Assembly (NCBI GenBank): GCA_013289795.1
Contig: JABCZH010000001.1
Coordinates: 62,001 to 126,000, forward strand
Source: Acidobacteriota bacterium
Lineage (GTDB): Bacteria; Acidobacteriota; Terriglobia; Terriglobales; Acidobacteriaceae
Length of the DNA stretch: 64,000 nt
Direction: 5' to 3'
In this document: one piece after another, positions 45,664 through 53,522 of the stretch
Layout: every line of letters starts with the position of its first letter
Numbering within the stretch: the stretch's first letter is position 1
The notes under the pieces: model-generated
The model's database searches: none
What the model was told of the DNA's origin: nothing
What the model saw: only the letters and a program-made list of their open reading frames with translations
Program-made: the position numbers and the translations under genes

Positions 45664-46536
45664 ATGAAAATAACGATGCTTTTACTTTGCCTGGCCGCGC
45701 TCATCATCCCTGCCACTGCTCAACATTTCAAACAGGTCACCGGCTTCACCGGAGTCATGCAAATGGTCGCTGCCGGACATAGTGAAGTCTGGGGCATCAA
45801 CACTTCTGGACAGGTCTTCAGGCTTATAGGGAGTAAGTTCGCCTCTGTGCCGGGATCGCTCAGCCGGATCTACGTCGGCGGAGGCACGCTCCTGCAGAAA
45901 GACGAGATCTGGGGGGTGGACGAATCCGGCAACGTTTTCCACTTCAACTACGGCACAAAGTCGTTCACTCACGTCGCTGGCTCCCTACAGCAAATCGCCG
46001 TGGGTGAGGGCGATATCGACAGTTGTCACCCCTACGAGGTGTGGGGAATCGACTTTAGCGACCAGGTCTTCCGTTACAACTACTGCACGAATAAGTTCGA
46101 CCAGGCTCCCGGCTCTTTCGTCCAAGTCGCCACCGCCGGAGGGGCAGTCTGGGGCGTCAATGTCGCTCAACAACTCTACGCATTCAATTTCAGCACCGGG
46201 CAGTTCCAGTACTCGACGCTCAACGGATATTTATCCCTCGCCGCTGATAACAACGACTGTTGGGCTCTCGGCCCGAACGGGAACATTTTCGCAGCGGGCG
46301 CTTTCAACGGCGGTTACAGTGCCAGCCACATTACCGGAACCATCATTCAACTTGCCGCCGGAGACGATGGAGTCTGGGGAATTGACCCGAATCAGAGGAT
46401 CCTGCGTTTTGACCCTGCGGTCGGCTCCTTCGTCGACGCCCCGGGCTTTTTTACGCAGATCGCCGTGGGCTCAGGAGCTGGCGTTTGGGGAGTCGCCCCG
46501 AATTCCGGCGACGTTTTCACGTTCGTTCGACCGTAG
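45664..46536 (+). CDS. Secreted tectonin-like beta-propeller protein, copy 2
   Basis: 290 residues; a tandem duplicate of the preceding gene. Signal peptide (1-19) and repeat architecture are the same, with substitutions spread along the length (for example NTSGQVFRLIG for NNTGQVFRFTG). The upstream leaders share CTGACTCGC and CGTCAATG blocks, so the duplication unit includes the ribosome site. A GAGGAAAC site precedes the ATG at 45664. Confidence 0.85.
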   Translation: MKITMLLLCLAALIIPATAQHFKQVTGFTGVMQMVAAGHSEVWGINTSGQVFRLIGSKFASVPGSLSRIYVGGGTLLQKDEIWGVDESGNVFHFNYGTKSFTHVAGSLQQIAVGEGDIDSCHPYEVWGIDFSDQVFRYNYCTNKFDQAPGSFVQVATAGGAVWGVNVAQQLYAFNFSTGQFQYSTLNGYLSLAADNNDCWALGPNGNIFAAGAFNGGYSASHITGTIIQLAAGDDGVWGIDPNQRILRFDPAVGSFVDAPGFFTQIAVGSGAGVWGVAPNSGDVFTFVRP

Positions 46537-46562
46537 TGATTTCCTCGGAAAATGCGGGGGAA

Positions 46563-46595
46563 AATGCGGGGACAGACGGAACTGTCCCCGGTTTT
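46563..46595. repeat. REP on the left side of RAYT
   Basis: AATGCGGGGACAGACGGAAC...CCCCGG, the GGGGACAG-CTGTCCCC hairpin in orientation opposite to the right-side copy. A 13-bp GGAAAATGCGGGG unit is duplicated just before it. Confidence 0.88.
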
Positions 46596-46599
46596 CGAG

Positions 46600-47304
46600 T
46601 CAGGCGATAAAGGCTAGCTTGGATTGGCGGGAATGGGGCGCGGGCTTGGTCGGGCGTCCGCCGGTGCGGGGCGCGAGCAGGCGTAAGGTTGACTTTTCCA
46701 GAGCGGCGACGAACGCGGGCGTTCCCAGGGGACGTCCGGTGTGGGTCGAGCGTCGCAAGGCAGCGATTGCAGTTTCGGGCACGCCGGCGGCAAGATATTC
46801 GCGCCATGCGGCGGCATTCCAGCGGGCCTGCCAGGGCGTCATGTCCAGGCAACCGTCGGGAGCGTCGGCGCCATGCGCTGCGGCACTCGACCACTTCCAC
46901 TGCTCCGCGTTGGCGACCATGCGCGCTCGCACCGGGTTCAGTTCCACGTAACGAAGTGCCTCCCAAAGATGGGACTCATCGAGTGGACAGGAATAGAAGC
47001 GTCCCTGCCAGACGTGGCCGGAAGAGGCGAGGCGTGCGTTCCAGTAGGCGGCGTAGCGTCCGTGAGTGTGGCGGAGAACGTCGGACAGAGCGGAGGCGGT
47101 GTGCGGCACCGCGATTAAATGCACGTGATTGGACATGAGACAGTAGCCGAGGAGTGCGACCTGGTAGAGTTCGCAATATTGGTGAAGCAACTGGAGATAA
47201 GTGGCGCGGTCGGAGTCGTGGGCGAATACGAGTTGTCGGGCGTTGCCGCGCTGGGTAACATGATGCGGGAGATCGGGGATGGCAACCCGCGGCAGACGTG
47301 CCAT
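46600..47304 (-). CDS. REP-associated tyrosine transposase (RAYT, IS200-like)
   Basis: 234 residues: MARLPRVAIPDLPHHVTQRGNARQ, SNHVHL (His60, His62 metal ligands), and RYVELNPVRARMV with the probable catalytic Tyr119. It is intact, flanked by inverted REPs (46563-46595 and 47386-47419). RAYTs are domesticated HUH/Tyr1 transposases that act on REP hairpins in trans and are single-copy or low-copy in genomes. The truncated copy at 40508-40741 is closely related. It could mobilise the REPINs in this zone. Confidence 0.93.
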   Translation of the reverse strand: MARLPRVAIPDLPHHVTQRGNARQLVFAHDSDRATYLQLLHQYCELYQVALLGYCLMSNHVHLIAVPHTASALSDVLRHTHGRYAAYWNARLASSGHVWQGRFYSCPLDESHLWEALRYVELNPVRARMVANAEQWKWSSAAAHGADAPDGCLDMTPWQARWNAAAWREYLAAGVPETAIAALRRSTHTGRPLGTPAFVAALEKSTLRLLAPRTGGRPTKPAPHSRQSKLAFIA

Positions 47305-47385
47305 GAGTGGAACTTATCAGGTTGGCGGACGGGATGCGGGGGATTTCGCTGGAAACACGCGAGACCGGGTTCCGGATTGGAACAG

Positions 47386-47419
47386 AAAACCGGGGACAGT
47401 TCCGTCTGTCCCCGTATTT
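47386..47419. repeat. REP on the right side of RAYT
   Basis: AAAACCGGGGACAG-TTCCGT-CTGTCCCCGTATTT: perfect 8-bp stem with a 6-nt loop, inverted relative to the left copy. Confidence 0.9.
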
Positions 47420-47779
47420 GTCCCAGATGAGCGTGCGACAGCCAGCCTGACCCACAAACCCGCCCCTTGCAACACCGGCAAGGAGCGGGGCACCCAGTTC
47501 TCGTTTTGTACCGGTGCCGCTCCAGTGGCAAAGGTCATAATGACTGCTTTGGGACCTCCCTACGAGGTGAGCCGCGTGTGGGTAGTGTGGGGTTGGTCAA
47601 GGGGGTGGATGCGGGGTGGTGGTGGGTGGGGGTGGCTCCGCTCCTTGCCGGAAAAGAGGTTAGGCTGTCGCCCGGCGTATACTCTCTGCCTGTAAGGCCC
47701 GGGCCACCCGCCCGACCAATCCACTAATAGGCAGGAGTGGGTTGCCTCGACAGCACAGTCGTTTGAGGTCACCGTATCG
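47420..47779. other. Gene-free interval with hairpins
   Basis: No gene is supported. CCGGCAAGGAGCGG (47475-47488) and CCGCTCCTTGCCGG (47638-47651) form a 14-bp inverted repeat about 150 bp apart, and CCCGCCCCTTGC (about 47459-47470) can pair with the first arm. G-rich runs fill the middle. No tRNA or known ncRNA is recognised. Confidence 0.4.
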
Positions 47780-48253
47780 ATGGTGCAGAATAGACCAGTG
47801 CAGATTGGATTGCGTCCGGCTCTTGAGCATGACTTTGAGTACTGCAGACGTCTCTATTTCACCGAAATGAGGTGGATCATTGATGAGTTGCGTCTAGACA
47901 GAAACGCTCAAGAAACCAGCTTCGGGCAGCAGTGGAACCGAGCGCAGGTTCGTGTTATAGCGCTCGACGGTACCGATGTCGGCTGGTTGCAGACCATCAG
48001 AGAAGATAATGAGATTTTTGTCGCGCAGATGTTTGTGGATAGCCCGTTTCAGCGCAGGGGTATCGGCACAGAAGTGATGAAGCGATTGATTAGCGAAGCC
48101 GCTGAGTTCGGTCTTGCGGTCTGCCTGAATGTTGTCAGAATCAATCCCGCTCGGCGGCTCTACGAGCGTCTTGGTTTCCGAGTGTCGCATGAAGATGATC
48201 GCAAATTCTATATGAAGCGCGACCCCGATGACGTTGGACGCTCATCGAATTGA
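47780..48253 (+). CDS. GNAT-family N-acetyltransferase
   Basis: 157 residues. Acetyl-CoA motif QRRGIGTEVMKRLISEA (about 94-110) and an ARRLYERLGFRVSHED C-terminal motif are typical of GNAT. ATG at 47780. Substrate unknown. No operon partners are close. Confidence 0.85.
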   Translation: MVQNRPVQIGLRPALEHDFEYCRRLYFTEMRWIIDELRLDRNAQETSFGQQWNRAQVRVIALDGTDVGWLQTIREDNEIFVAQMFVDSPFQRRGIGTEVMKRLISEAAEFGLAVCLNVVRINPARRLYERLGFRVSHEDDRKFYMKRDPDDVGRSSN

Positions 48254-48694
48254 ACCGCTACGACCCTATCGGGTGACGGGCACACCGGAACTTGAAAACA
48301 GCATGGCGTTGCGGAGCTACAATGAACTTGCCAGGTGAAACGGAGGCGGGCTCTGCCGGGGGGCAACCATGCCGAGGGATAACCGGGCGGGCTCATCGAG
48401 CCGATGTTCAGCAGCGCGGGAGCCAATGTTCTCGCTCTGCACATTGACAACCACAAAAAGTCATCAGACGATAGACCCCGATACCTTGAAAATCCCCGCC
48501 CCGCAGGGGCGGAATCTACACTAACGAAGAACGTCGCTTCTCCATTTCACGCTGAGCCAAGACAGGGGGGTGGCTCTGCTGCTTGATGGCGTTGCAAGGG
48601 CCGGTGTCCGCGTCAATCCCATCAGATTTAAGGGGTGGGCCACCTGCCTCCAAGTAGAATCGTGTCCATCTAGACGCCGTGTGCGGCGACAGAC
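48254..48694. other. Gene-free interval with a palindromic repeat
   Basis: No convincing gene. CCGCCCC (48496-48502) and GGGGCGG (48506-48512) form a tight hairpin with the flank GGAATCTACACT, a REP-like form seen in other acidobacterial genomes. The rest shows nothing recognisable. Confidence 0.45.
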
Positions 48695-49279
48695 ATGAAT
48701 CCAACCAAGAAAATAATCCTCTCCATCAGCACCATTACTTTTGGGGGAATCTTCTTTTTCCCGCCCTGGTATGAGACCAATGGCCAATACGTAAAACAAC
48801 TCGGGCATCATTTCTTTTTTATCCGGCCGGATGCAATACCGGTCGAATGCTACTTCGTCGGATGTGTGACGGCACCGGCGTCCTATTTCCACGTTGTGCT
48901 CGATTGGCGTAGCTGGGTTGCGACACTGTCAACGATTGCCGCTGTTACGACGATGCTGTTTCTGCTGTTGAGAGCTCGTGCGGACGGAACTTTTCCCAGC
49001 ATCGTAAATGCCAAGACCAGACTGTTGCTCAGCGTACTCGTCGCGCTCGCCTTACCTGTCAGCATGTCTCCGGTGGTCCTGCTTGGGACGTATGGGGTAT
49101 ACGTACCGCTCATTTTCTTTAGCGGTGAGCACAACTGGTTCTGGGGGAGCATCTTTTTTCCGATCCTTCTCTCTCTATATGCAGGGGCGGTTTATCTGGT
49201 AGCGACGGCTACCGTGTGGATCGCAGCACACGTGCACCGTGGACCCGATGTTCTACGATCCCACAATCGCTTGACTTAA
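48695..49279 (+). CDS. Hypothetical membrane protein
   Basis: 194 residues with about five hydrophobic helices (about 7-25, 62-72, 78-98, 108-140, 150-178). The start MNPTKKIILSISTIT is plausible. No family recognised. Lies upstream of the vapBC pair with no clear link. Confidence 0.5.
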   Translation: MNPTKKIILSISTITFGGIFFFPPWYETNGQYVKQLGHHFFFIRPDAIPVECYFVGCVTAPASYFHVVLDWRSWVATLSTIAAVTTMLFLLLRARADGTFPSIVNAKTRLLLSVLVALALPVSMSPVVLLGTYGVYVPLIFFSGEHNWFWGSIFFPILLSLYAGAVYLVATATVWIAAHVHRGPDVLRSHNRLT

Positions 49280-49320
49280 CCCATGTTATATAACTATACC
49301 TCATGCTATATAATGCTATA
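49271..49320 (+). promoter_or_regulatory. Promoter/operator of vapBC
   Basis: TTGACT (49271-49276) and TATACC (49295-49300) are 18 bp apart. Overlapping them are GTTATATAAC, a 10-bp palindrome (49285-49294), and the direct repeat CATG(T/C)TATATAA. Such AT palindromes at a VapBC promoter are usual for VapB autorepression. Confidence 0.5.
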
Positions 49321-49322
49321 CG

Positions 49323-49577
49323 ATGGCTCTGAGCATCAAGAACGATGATACCGAACGCATAGCTCGCCAGGTGGCGGAGGAGACCGGTGAGTCTCTGACT
49401 GAGGCGATCAGGAAGGCACTCGAGGAACGGTGGGAGCGCCTTAAGGGAAATCGGCGCGGGCGTGTCTTGGCGGCCCAGGTGGACGACCTGTTGCGCCGGG
49501 TGGACGCGCTCCCCAACCTCGACTCCCGGCCGGACGATGAGATCCTCGGGTACGACGAGAATGGAATGCCGCACTAA
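49323..49577 (+). CDS. vapB: VapB-type antitoxin
   Basis: 84 residues. MALSIKNDDTERIARQVAEETGESLTEAIRKALEERWERL is a PSK/Rv0623-type ribbon-helix-helix antitoxin N-terminus; the C-terminus (about 45-84, DLLRRVDALPNLDSRPDDEIL...) is the toxin-binding tail. It shares one base with the toxin gene (TAATG). AT-rich palindromic operator upstream. Confidence 0.88.
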   Translation: MALSIKNDDTERIARQVAEETGESLTEAIRKALEERWERLKGNRRGRVLAAQVDDLLRRVDALPNLDSRPDDEILGYDENGMPH

Positions 49578-49972
49578 TGGTCATTGATACCTCCGCGCTG
49601 CTCGCGATCTTTCTTGCAGAACCTGAGCGCTCTTCATTCCTCGGCCAACTTATGAGGTCAGAGACGCGCTGCATTTCAGCAGCCAACCTTTTTGAAACTG
49701 GAATCGTGCTGGAAGCGCGTCGTGGCGAAGCCGCCGGCCGCGAATTTGATCTGTTTGTGGTTCGCGTCAATATTGAGATTGTCGCGGTGGATAGTGAACA
49801 AGTCGAGATCGCACGCTCGGCCTGGCGCAAATACGGCAAAGGCCGCCACCCCGCGGGACTGAATTTCGGAGATTGTTTCGCCTACGCCCTGGCAAAATTC
49901 TGCGGGGAGCCGTTGCTAGCCAAAGGTACGGACTTCGCTCGCACCGACATCGAGCTGTGCTCACTCGCTTGA
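49577..49972 (+). CDS. vapC: VapC-type PIN-domain toxin
   Basis: 131 residues. PIN residues: DTSALLAIF (Asp4), E45-region in AANLFETGIV, and FGDCFAYALAK with the third Asp. An RNase that cleaves tRNA or rRNA when unbound from VapB. It overlaps the antitoxin start by one base. Its end is five bp from the end of the convergent EF-G paralogue. Confidence 0.9.
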   Translation: MVIDTSALLAIFLAEPERSSFLGQLMRSETRCISAANLFETGIVLEARRGEAAGREFDLFVVRVNIEIVAVDSEQVEIARSAWRKYGKGRHPAGLNFGDCFAYALAKFCGEPLLAKGTDFARTDIELCSLA

Positions 49973-49977
49973 CGCAA

Positions 49978-52086
49978 TCACTCTTCCTCTTCCTTCACGT
50001 CACCGCGCGCGGCTTTGGCTTTCTCGATGATCTTCTCCTGCAACTGACCGGGTACGGCGTCGTAGTGATGCATTTCCATGTTGAAGCTGCCGCGGCCCTG
50101 GGTCATGGCGGTGAGATCGACGCCGTAGGTCAACATTTCTGACATGGGCACTTCGGCTTTGACGATGGTGTTGCCGCCCTTGTTGTCCATGCCCTGGATG
50201 CGGCCGCGGCGGCTGTTCAGGTCACCCATGATCGAGCCGGCGAACTCATCCGGCACCGAAATTTCGACGTGCATGATGGGCTCCAGCAGCGTGGGCTTGG
50301 CTACTTCCATGGCTTTCTTGAAGGCGATGCGTCCCGCCATCTGGAATGACAGATCGTTCGAGTCAACGTCGTGATAGGAACCGTCGTAGAGGATTACACG
50401 GAAATCGACCACCGGGAATCCGGCGAGATAGCCGCGGGCAGCGGCGGTGCGGATTCCCTTTTCCACGGCTGGAATGAAGTTTCGGGGAATCGAACCGCCG
50501 AAAATGTCGTTGACGAACTCGAAATCGCCGCCGCGGGGCAGCGGCTCCATCCTGATCTTGCAATCGCCATACTGGCCGTGGCCGCCGGTTTGCTTCTTGT
50601 GGCGGCCCTGCACGTCGGCTTTGCCGCGAATGGTCTCGCGATACGGCACCTTTGGCGCTTTCAGGATTACTTCGGCATGGTAGCGCTTCTTCATCTTCGC
50701 CACCACGACTTCGATGTGCTGCTGGCCGGTCCCGGCAATCAGGAATTCCTTGGTTTGCTCATCACGGAAAAAGCGCAGCATGGCGTCTTCTTCCATCAGC
50801 TTGTGGATGCTTGGCCCCAGTTTGTCTTCGTCGGCGCGGCTCTTAGGTTCGATGGCGAAGGTGATTGCGGGTTCCGGCAGATGGACCTTGGGATATTGGA
50901 TGGGTGCGTTCTTGTCGCCTAATGTATCGCCGGTCAGCGTGTCTTTCAGTTTGGCTACGGCTCCGATGTCACCGGCATGAAGCTCGGTCACCGGCACCGC
51001 AGTCTTGCCCTGGACGATTGAAATGTGCGCCAGCTTTTCGGCTGAGTTCTTGGGGTAGTTCTGGAGAGTGGCGTCGTTCTTCAGGACTCCGGAGAAGACC
51101 TTGAAATATGAGATGCGCCCGGCAAAGGCGTCGGAAACGGTCTTGAACACGTAAACGGAGACCGGCTCGGCGTCGGTCTCGTGGCGCTTGGGGGGCTCTC
51201 CATTGCCGGAAGGCGCGGCTTCGCCTTGTACCCACTCGTGCTCGGACGGCGCGGGAGTGTAGTCAACAATGAAGTCCATTACGCGGTCGGCGCCGACGTT
51301 GCCCAGGCCCGAGCCGAAGATGACGGGAAAGATCTTGTCCTCACGAATGGCTTCGTGCAGCGCCTTCACCAGATGTTCCTCGGGAATCGTTCCTTTCTCG
51401 AAGAACTCTTCCATCAAGGCGTCGTCGCCTTCGGCGACCATCTCGACTAGCCTTTCGTGGGCTTCCTGCGCCTGATCTTTCAGGTTCGCGGGAATCTCGC
51501 CTTCTTTGCCTTTACCGTTTCCTCCGAGTTCGTAGGTGTAGGCCTTCATGTTGACCAGATCTACGACGCCGGTAAAATTCTTTTCGCTGCCGATGGGGAG
51601 TTCGAGAGGAATCACGGTCCGGCCAAAAGCTTTGGTGAGTGACTCCAGCACCCGGCCGGCGTCGGCGCGCTCGCGGTCCATGCGGCTGGCAATGATCAGG
51701 CGTGGCGTTTTGTATTCTTCGCAGTAGTTCCAGACGCGCTGGGTGACGACTTCCACTCCGGCGACGCCGTCGACGACGACAATTGCCGCGTCCACGACCG
51801 GCAACACCATCTTGGCTTCGTGGACGAACATGCTGAATCCGGGGGTATCGATGAGGTTGATCTTTGTCTTGCCCCACTCCACATACGCCATGCCGGCTGA
51901 GATCGACATCTTGCGGGCGATTTCTTCGTCGTCGTAATCGGTGGTGGCTGAACCGTCGTCGACGCGGCCCAGCCGCGGTGTTGCCCCCGACGTGTAGAGC
52001 ATGGCCGAAACCAGCGAGGTTTTGCCGGCATGGCCGTGGCCGATGACCGCGACATTCCTGATGTTTGCGCCTTCGTATGCCTTCAC
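49978..52086 (-). CDS. Elongation factor G paralogue
   Basis: 702 residues with the five-domain EF-G plan. The P-loop is GHGHAGKT (16-23, canonical AHIDAGKTT-like), DTPG at 80-83, but the G4 motif reads SRMD (134-137) instead of NKMD, and the GTPase-switch region is altered (TTDYDDEEIARKMSISAG at 48-65). Such EF-G-like (FusA2 type) proteins are frequent second copies and may be stress-related or ribosome-rescue factors rather than the main translocase. It lies opposite vapBC. The usual EF-G gene is not in the window. Confidence 0.88.
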   Translation of the reverse strand: MKAYEGANIRNVAVIGHGHAGKTSLVSAMLYTSGATPRLGRVDDGSATTDYDDEEIARKMSISAGMAYVEWGKTKINLIDTPGFSMFVHEAKMVLPVVDAAIVVVDGVAGVEVVTQRVWNYCEEYKTPRLIIASRMDRERADAGRVLESLTKAFGRTVIPLELPIGSEKNFTGVVDLVNMKAYTYELGGNGKGKEGEIPANLKDQAQEAHERLVEMVAEGDDALMEEFFEKGTIPEEHLVKALHEAIREDKIFPVIFGSGLGNVGADRVMDFIVDYTPAPSEHEWVQGEAAPSGNGEPPKRHETDAEPVSVYVFKTVSDAFAGRISYFKVFSGVLKNDATLQNYPKNSAEKLAHISIVQGKTAVPVTELHAGDIGAVAKLKDTLTGDTLGDKNAPIQYPKVHLPEPAITFAIEPKSRADEDKLGPSIHKLMEEDAMLRFFRDEQTKEFLIAGTGQQHIEVVVAKMKKRYHAEVILKAPKVPYRETIRGKADVQGRHKKQTGGHGQYGDCKIRMEPLPRGGDFEFVNDIFGGSIPRNFIPAVEKGIRTAAARGYLAGFPVVDFRVILYDGSYHDVDSNDLSFQMAGRIAFKKAMEVAKPTLLEPIMHVEISVPDEFAGSIMGDLNSRRGRIQGMDNKGGNTIVKAEVPMSEMLTYGVDLTAMTQGRGSFNMEMHHYDAVPGQLQEKIIEKAKAARGDVKEEEE

Positions 52087-52332
52087 GGGTTACTCCTTAG
52101 AAATATGAGACGGTGTGGAGACAGGTCTTGACCCGTCCGGCCGAGCTCGACCGCTCCACAATCGTTTGGATCTTCACCGCGGCGGGCCCATAACAGACTA
52201 GTGAAGAGGACAGTGTATAGGCCAACGTCGAACACTCTGCCAAAACCTAGGATGCTAACACGGCTTTGCCAGGCCTCTCAACTTGGTATCGGCCTATCAC
52301 TTTTCGGTTCCGCACTGTATTATCGACTCGCC

Positions 52333-52635
52333 ATGCTGGGCGGCCGCAGCAACGAACAGTGGGTGGCGCAGTATGCCGCCGGCCATCGGAACCCGGTAAA
52401 CCGGCTTTGCCACACCTTGGGGATACCGGCAATTCTGGTTTCACTCGTCGGGTTCCTTGCCAGCATCTTTATTCACCGGTTGTGGCCATACGCGCTGGGG
52501 CTTTTCCTGGTGGGATGGACGTTTCAGTTCATCGGCCATGCGTTTGAACGCAAAGAGCCTGAGTTCTTTCATGACTGGCGTTTCTTGTTTGTGGGTGTGC
52601 GTTGGTGGTGGGCCAAGATTCGTGGCAAGGCTTGA
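52333..52635 (+). CDS. Mpo1-like (DUF962/YGL010w-type) membrane protein
   Basis: 100 residues from ATG at 52333 (MLGGRSNEQWVAQYAAGHRNPVNRLCHTLGIP), the normal N-terminus; the frame is open back to 52201 with less likely residues. Two hydrophobic segments (about 35-65), then GHAFERKEPEFFHDWRFLFVGVRW. In yeast the family dioxygenates 2-hydroxy fatty acids; the conserved His residues are retained here. The bacterial substrate is unknown. A DoxX gene follows nine bases later. Confidence 0.82.
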   Translation: MLGGRSNEQWVAQYAAGHRNPVNRLCHTLGIPAILVSLVGFLASIFIHRLWPYALGLFLVGWTFQFIGHAFERKEPEFFHDWRFLFVGVRWWWAKIRGKA

Positions 52636-52644
52636 GATTCGACC

Positions 52645-53040
52645 ATGTTCCCTCAACTCGCCGAATTCACCGATCTCGGACTTCTCCTGCTCCGGCTGAT
52701 GGTGGCCGCCATCTTCATCGATAGCGGCTGGAGCCACGCCACCAAATCTGAAACCCGCAGCAAAGACATTGGCATGAGCCAGGGTTTTACCATTTTTCTG
52801 GGGATCGCTGAAGTGGCGGGAGGCCTGGGCGTGGCTTTCGGCGTGCTGACTCAAATTGCCGTTATTGGCCTTATCCTCATTATGCTGGGCGCCATCCAGA
52901 AGCAGATTTTTGTGTGGCACGTTGGTTTCTGGGGCGAGAAAACCTACGGCTGGCACTACGACTTGATGATGATTGTGATGAACCTGGTCATCCTGTTCAG
53001 TGGCGGTGGCCGCTGGACGCTGATGAATAGACTTGGGTGA
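52645..53040 (+). CDS. DoxX-family membrane protein
   Basis: 131 residues with four hydrophobic helices. LRLMVAAIFIDSGWSHATK (about 16-34) and the GIAEVAGGLGVAFGVLTQIA segment are typical of DoxX. The family has roles in redox and electron transport, ill-defined here. It is probably in an operon with the Mpo1-like gene. Confidence 0.85.
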   Translation: MFPQLAEFTDLGLLLLRLMVAAIFIDSGWSHATKSETRSKDIGMSQGFTIFLGIAEVAGGLGVAFGVLTQIAVIGLILIMLGAIQKQIFVWHVGFWGEKTYGWHYDLMMIVMNLVILFSGGGRWTLMNRLG

Positions 53041-53067
53041 CGGGGGCAGGTATCCTAGACTGACTTT

Positions 53068-53415
53068 ATGCATCGTCTGACCGCCAGGCTGCTACTGACT
53101 TTGATGCTGGTGGGCATTTTCGCGCCCGTGGCGCTGGCGATCTCCGCTCCTGCGCCGCATGCCTGCTGCATGCGCAAGCCGATGCATGAGCACGGCTCGA
53201 ACGATGCTGAGTTTCATATTGTCCCTGCCAGTTGCAATCACGACTGCTGCCATGCCCTGACCGTTTCCCAGTCTCCGCATCTCTTGCCGTCAGCTAGTGC
53301 GCAGATCGCTAGTTTCTCGACCCCGCTGCGGGTTGAAGATAGCGCAATAAACCGCAGCCGCCTGGTTCAGTCGTCGCATTCCGGTCGCGCCCCGCCTCAG
53401 TTCTCCATCGCCTGA
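53068..53415 (+). CDS. Small exported Cys/His-rich protein
   Basis: 115 residues with a signal peptide (1-25) and PHACCMRKPMHEHG and SCNHDCCHAL clusters (about 30-65), suggesting metal binding, for example copper or zinc. The rest is low complexity. It precedes a TonB receptor by about 105 bp, suggesting a joint role in metal or metal-chelate uptake. Function is inferred only from residue content and neighbour. Confidence 0.55.
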   Translation: MHRLTARLLLTLMLVGIFAPVALAISAPAPHACCMRKPMHEHGSNDAEFHIVPASCNHDCCHALTVSQSPHLLPSASAQIASFSTPLRVEDSAINRSRLVQSSHSGRAPPQFSIA

Positions 53416-53522
53416 TCAATTGCAACCCAGTATCACGACTGTCCACGTGCGGACGGCCACCCTTTTGGTCGCCGTTTCACGCGTGGCGTCCCAGCATTTG
53501 TCTCAGGACCAGGGGAGCTTTG

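Noticed and set aside
46004-46951. A 315-codon plus-strand frame over tectonin copy 2 and RAYT
   Set aside because: Different frame from tectonin and antisense to RAYT; its sequence shows no conserved motifs.
52201-52332. N-terminal extension of the Mpo1-like protein
   Set aside because: The frame is open to 52201 but residues are not similar to the family; the ATG at 52333 gives the standard start.
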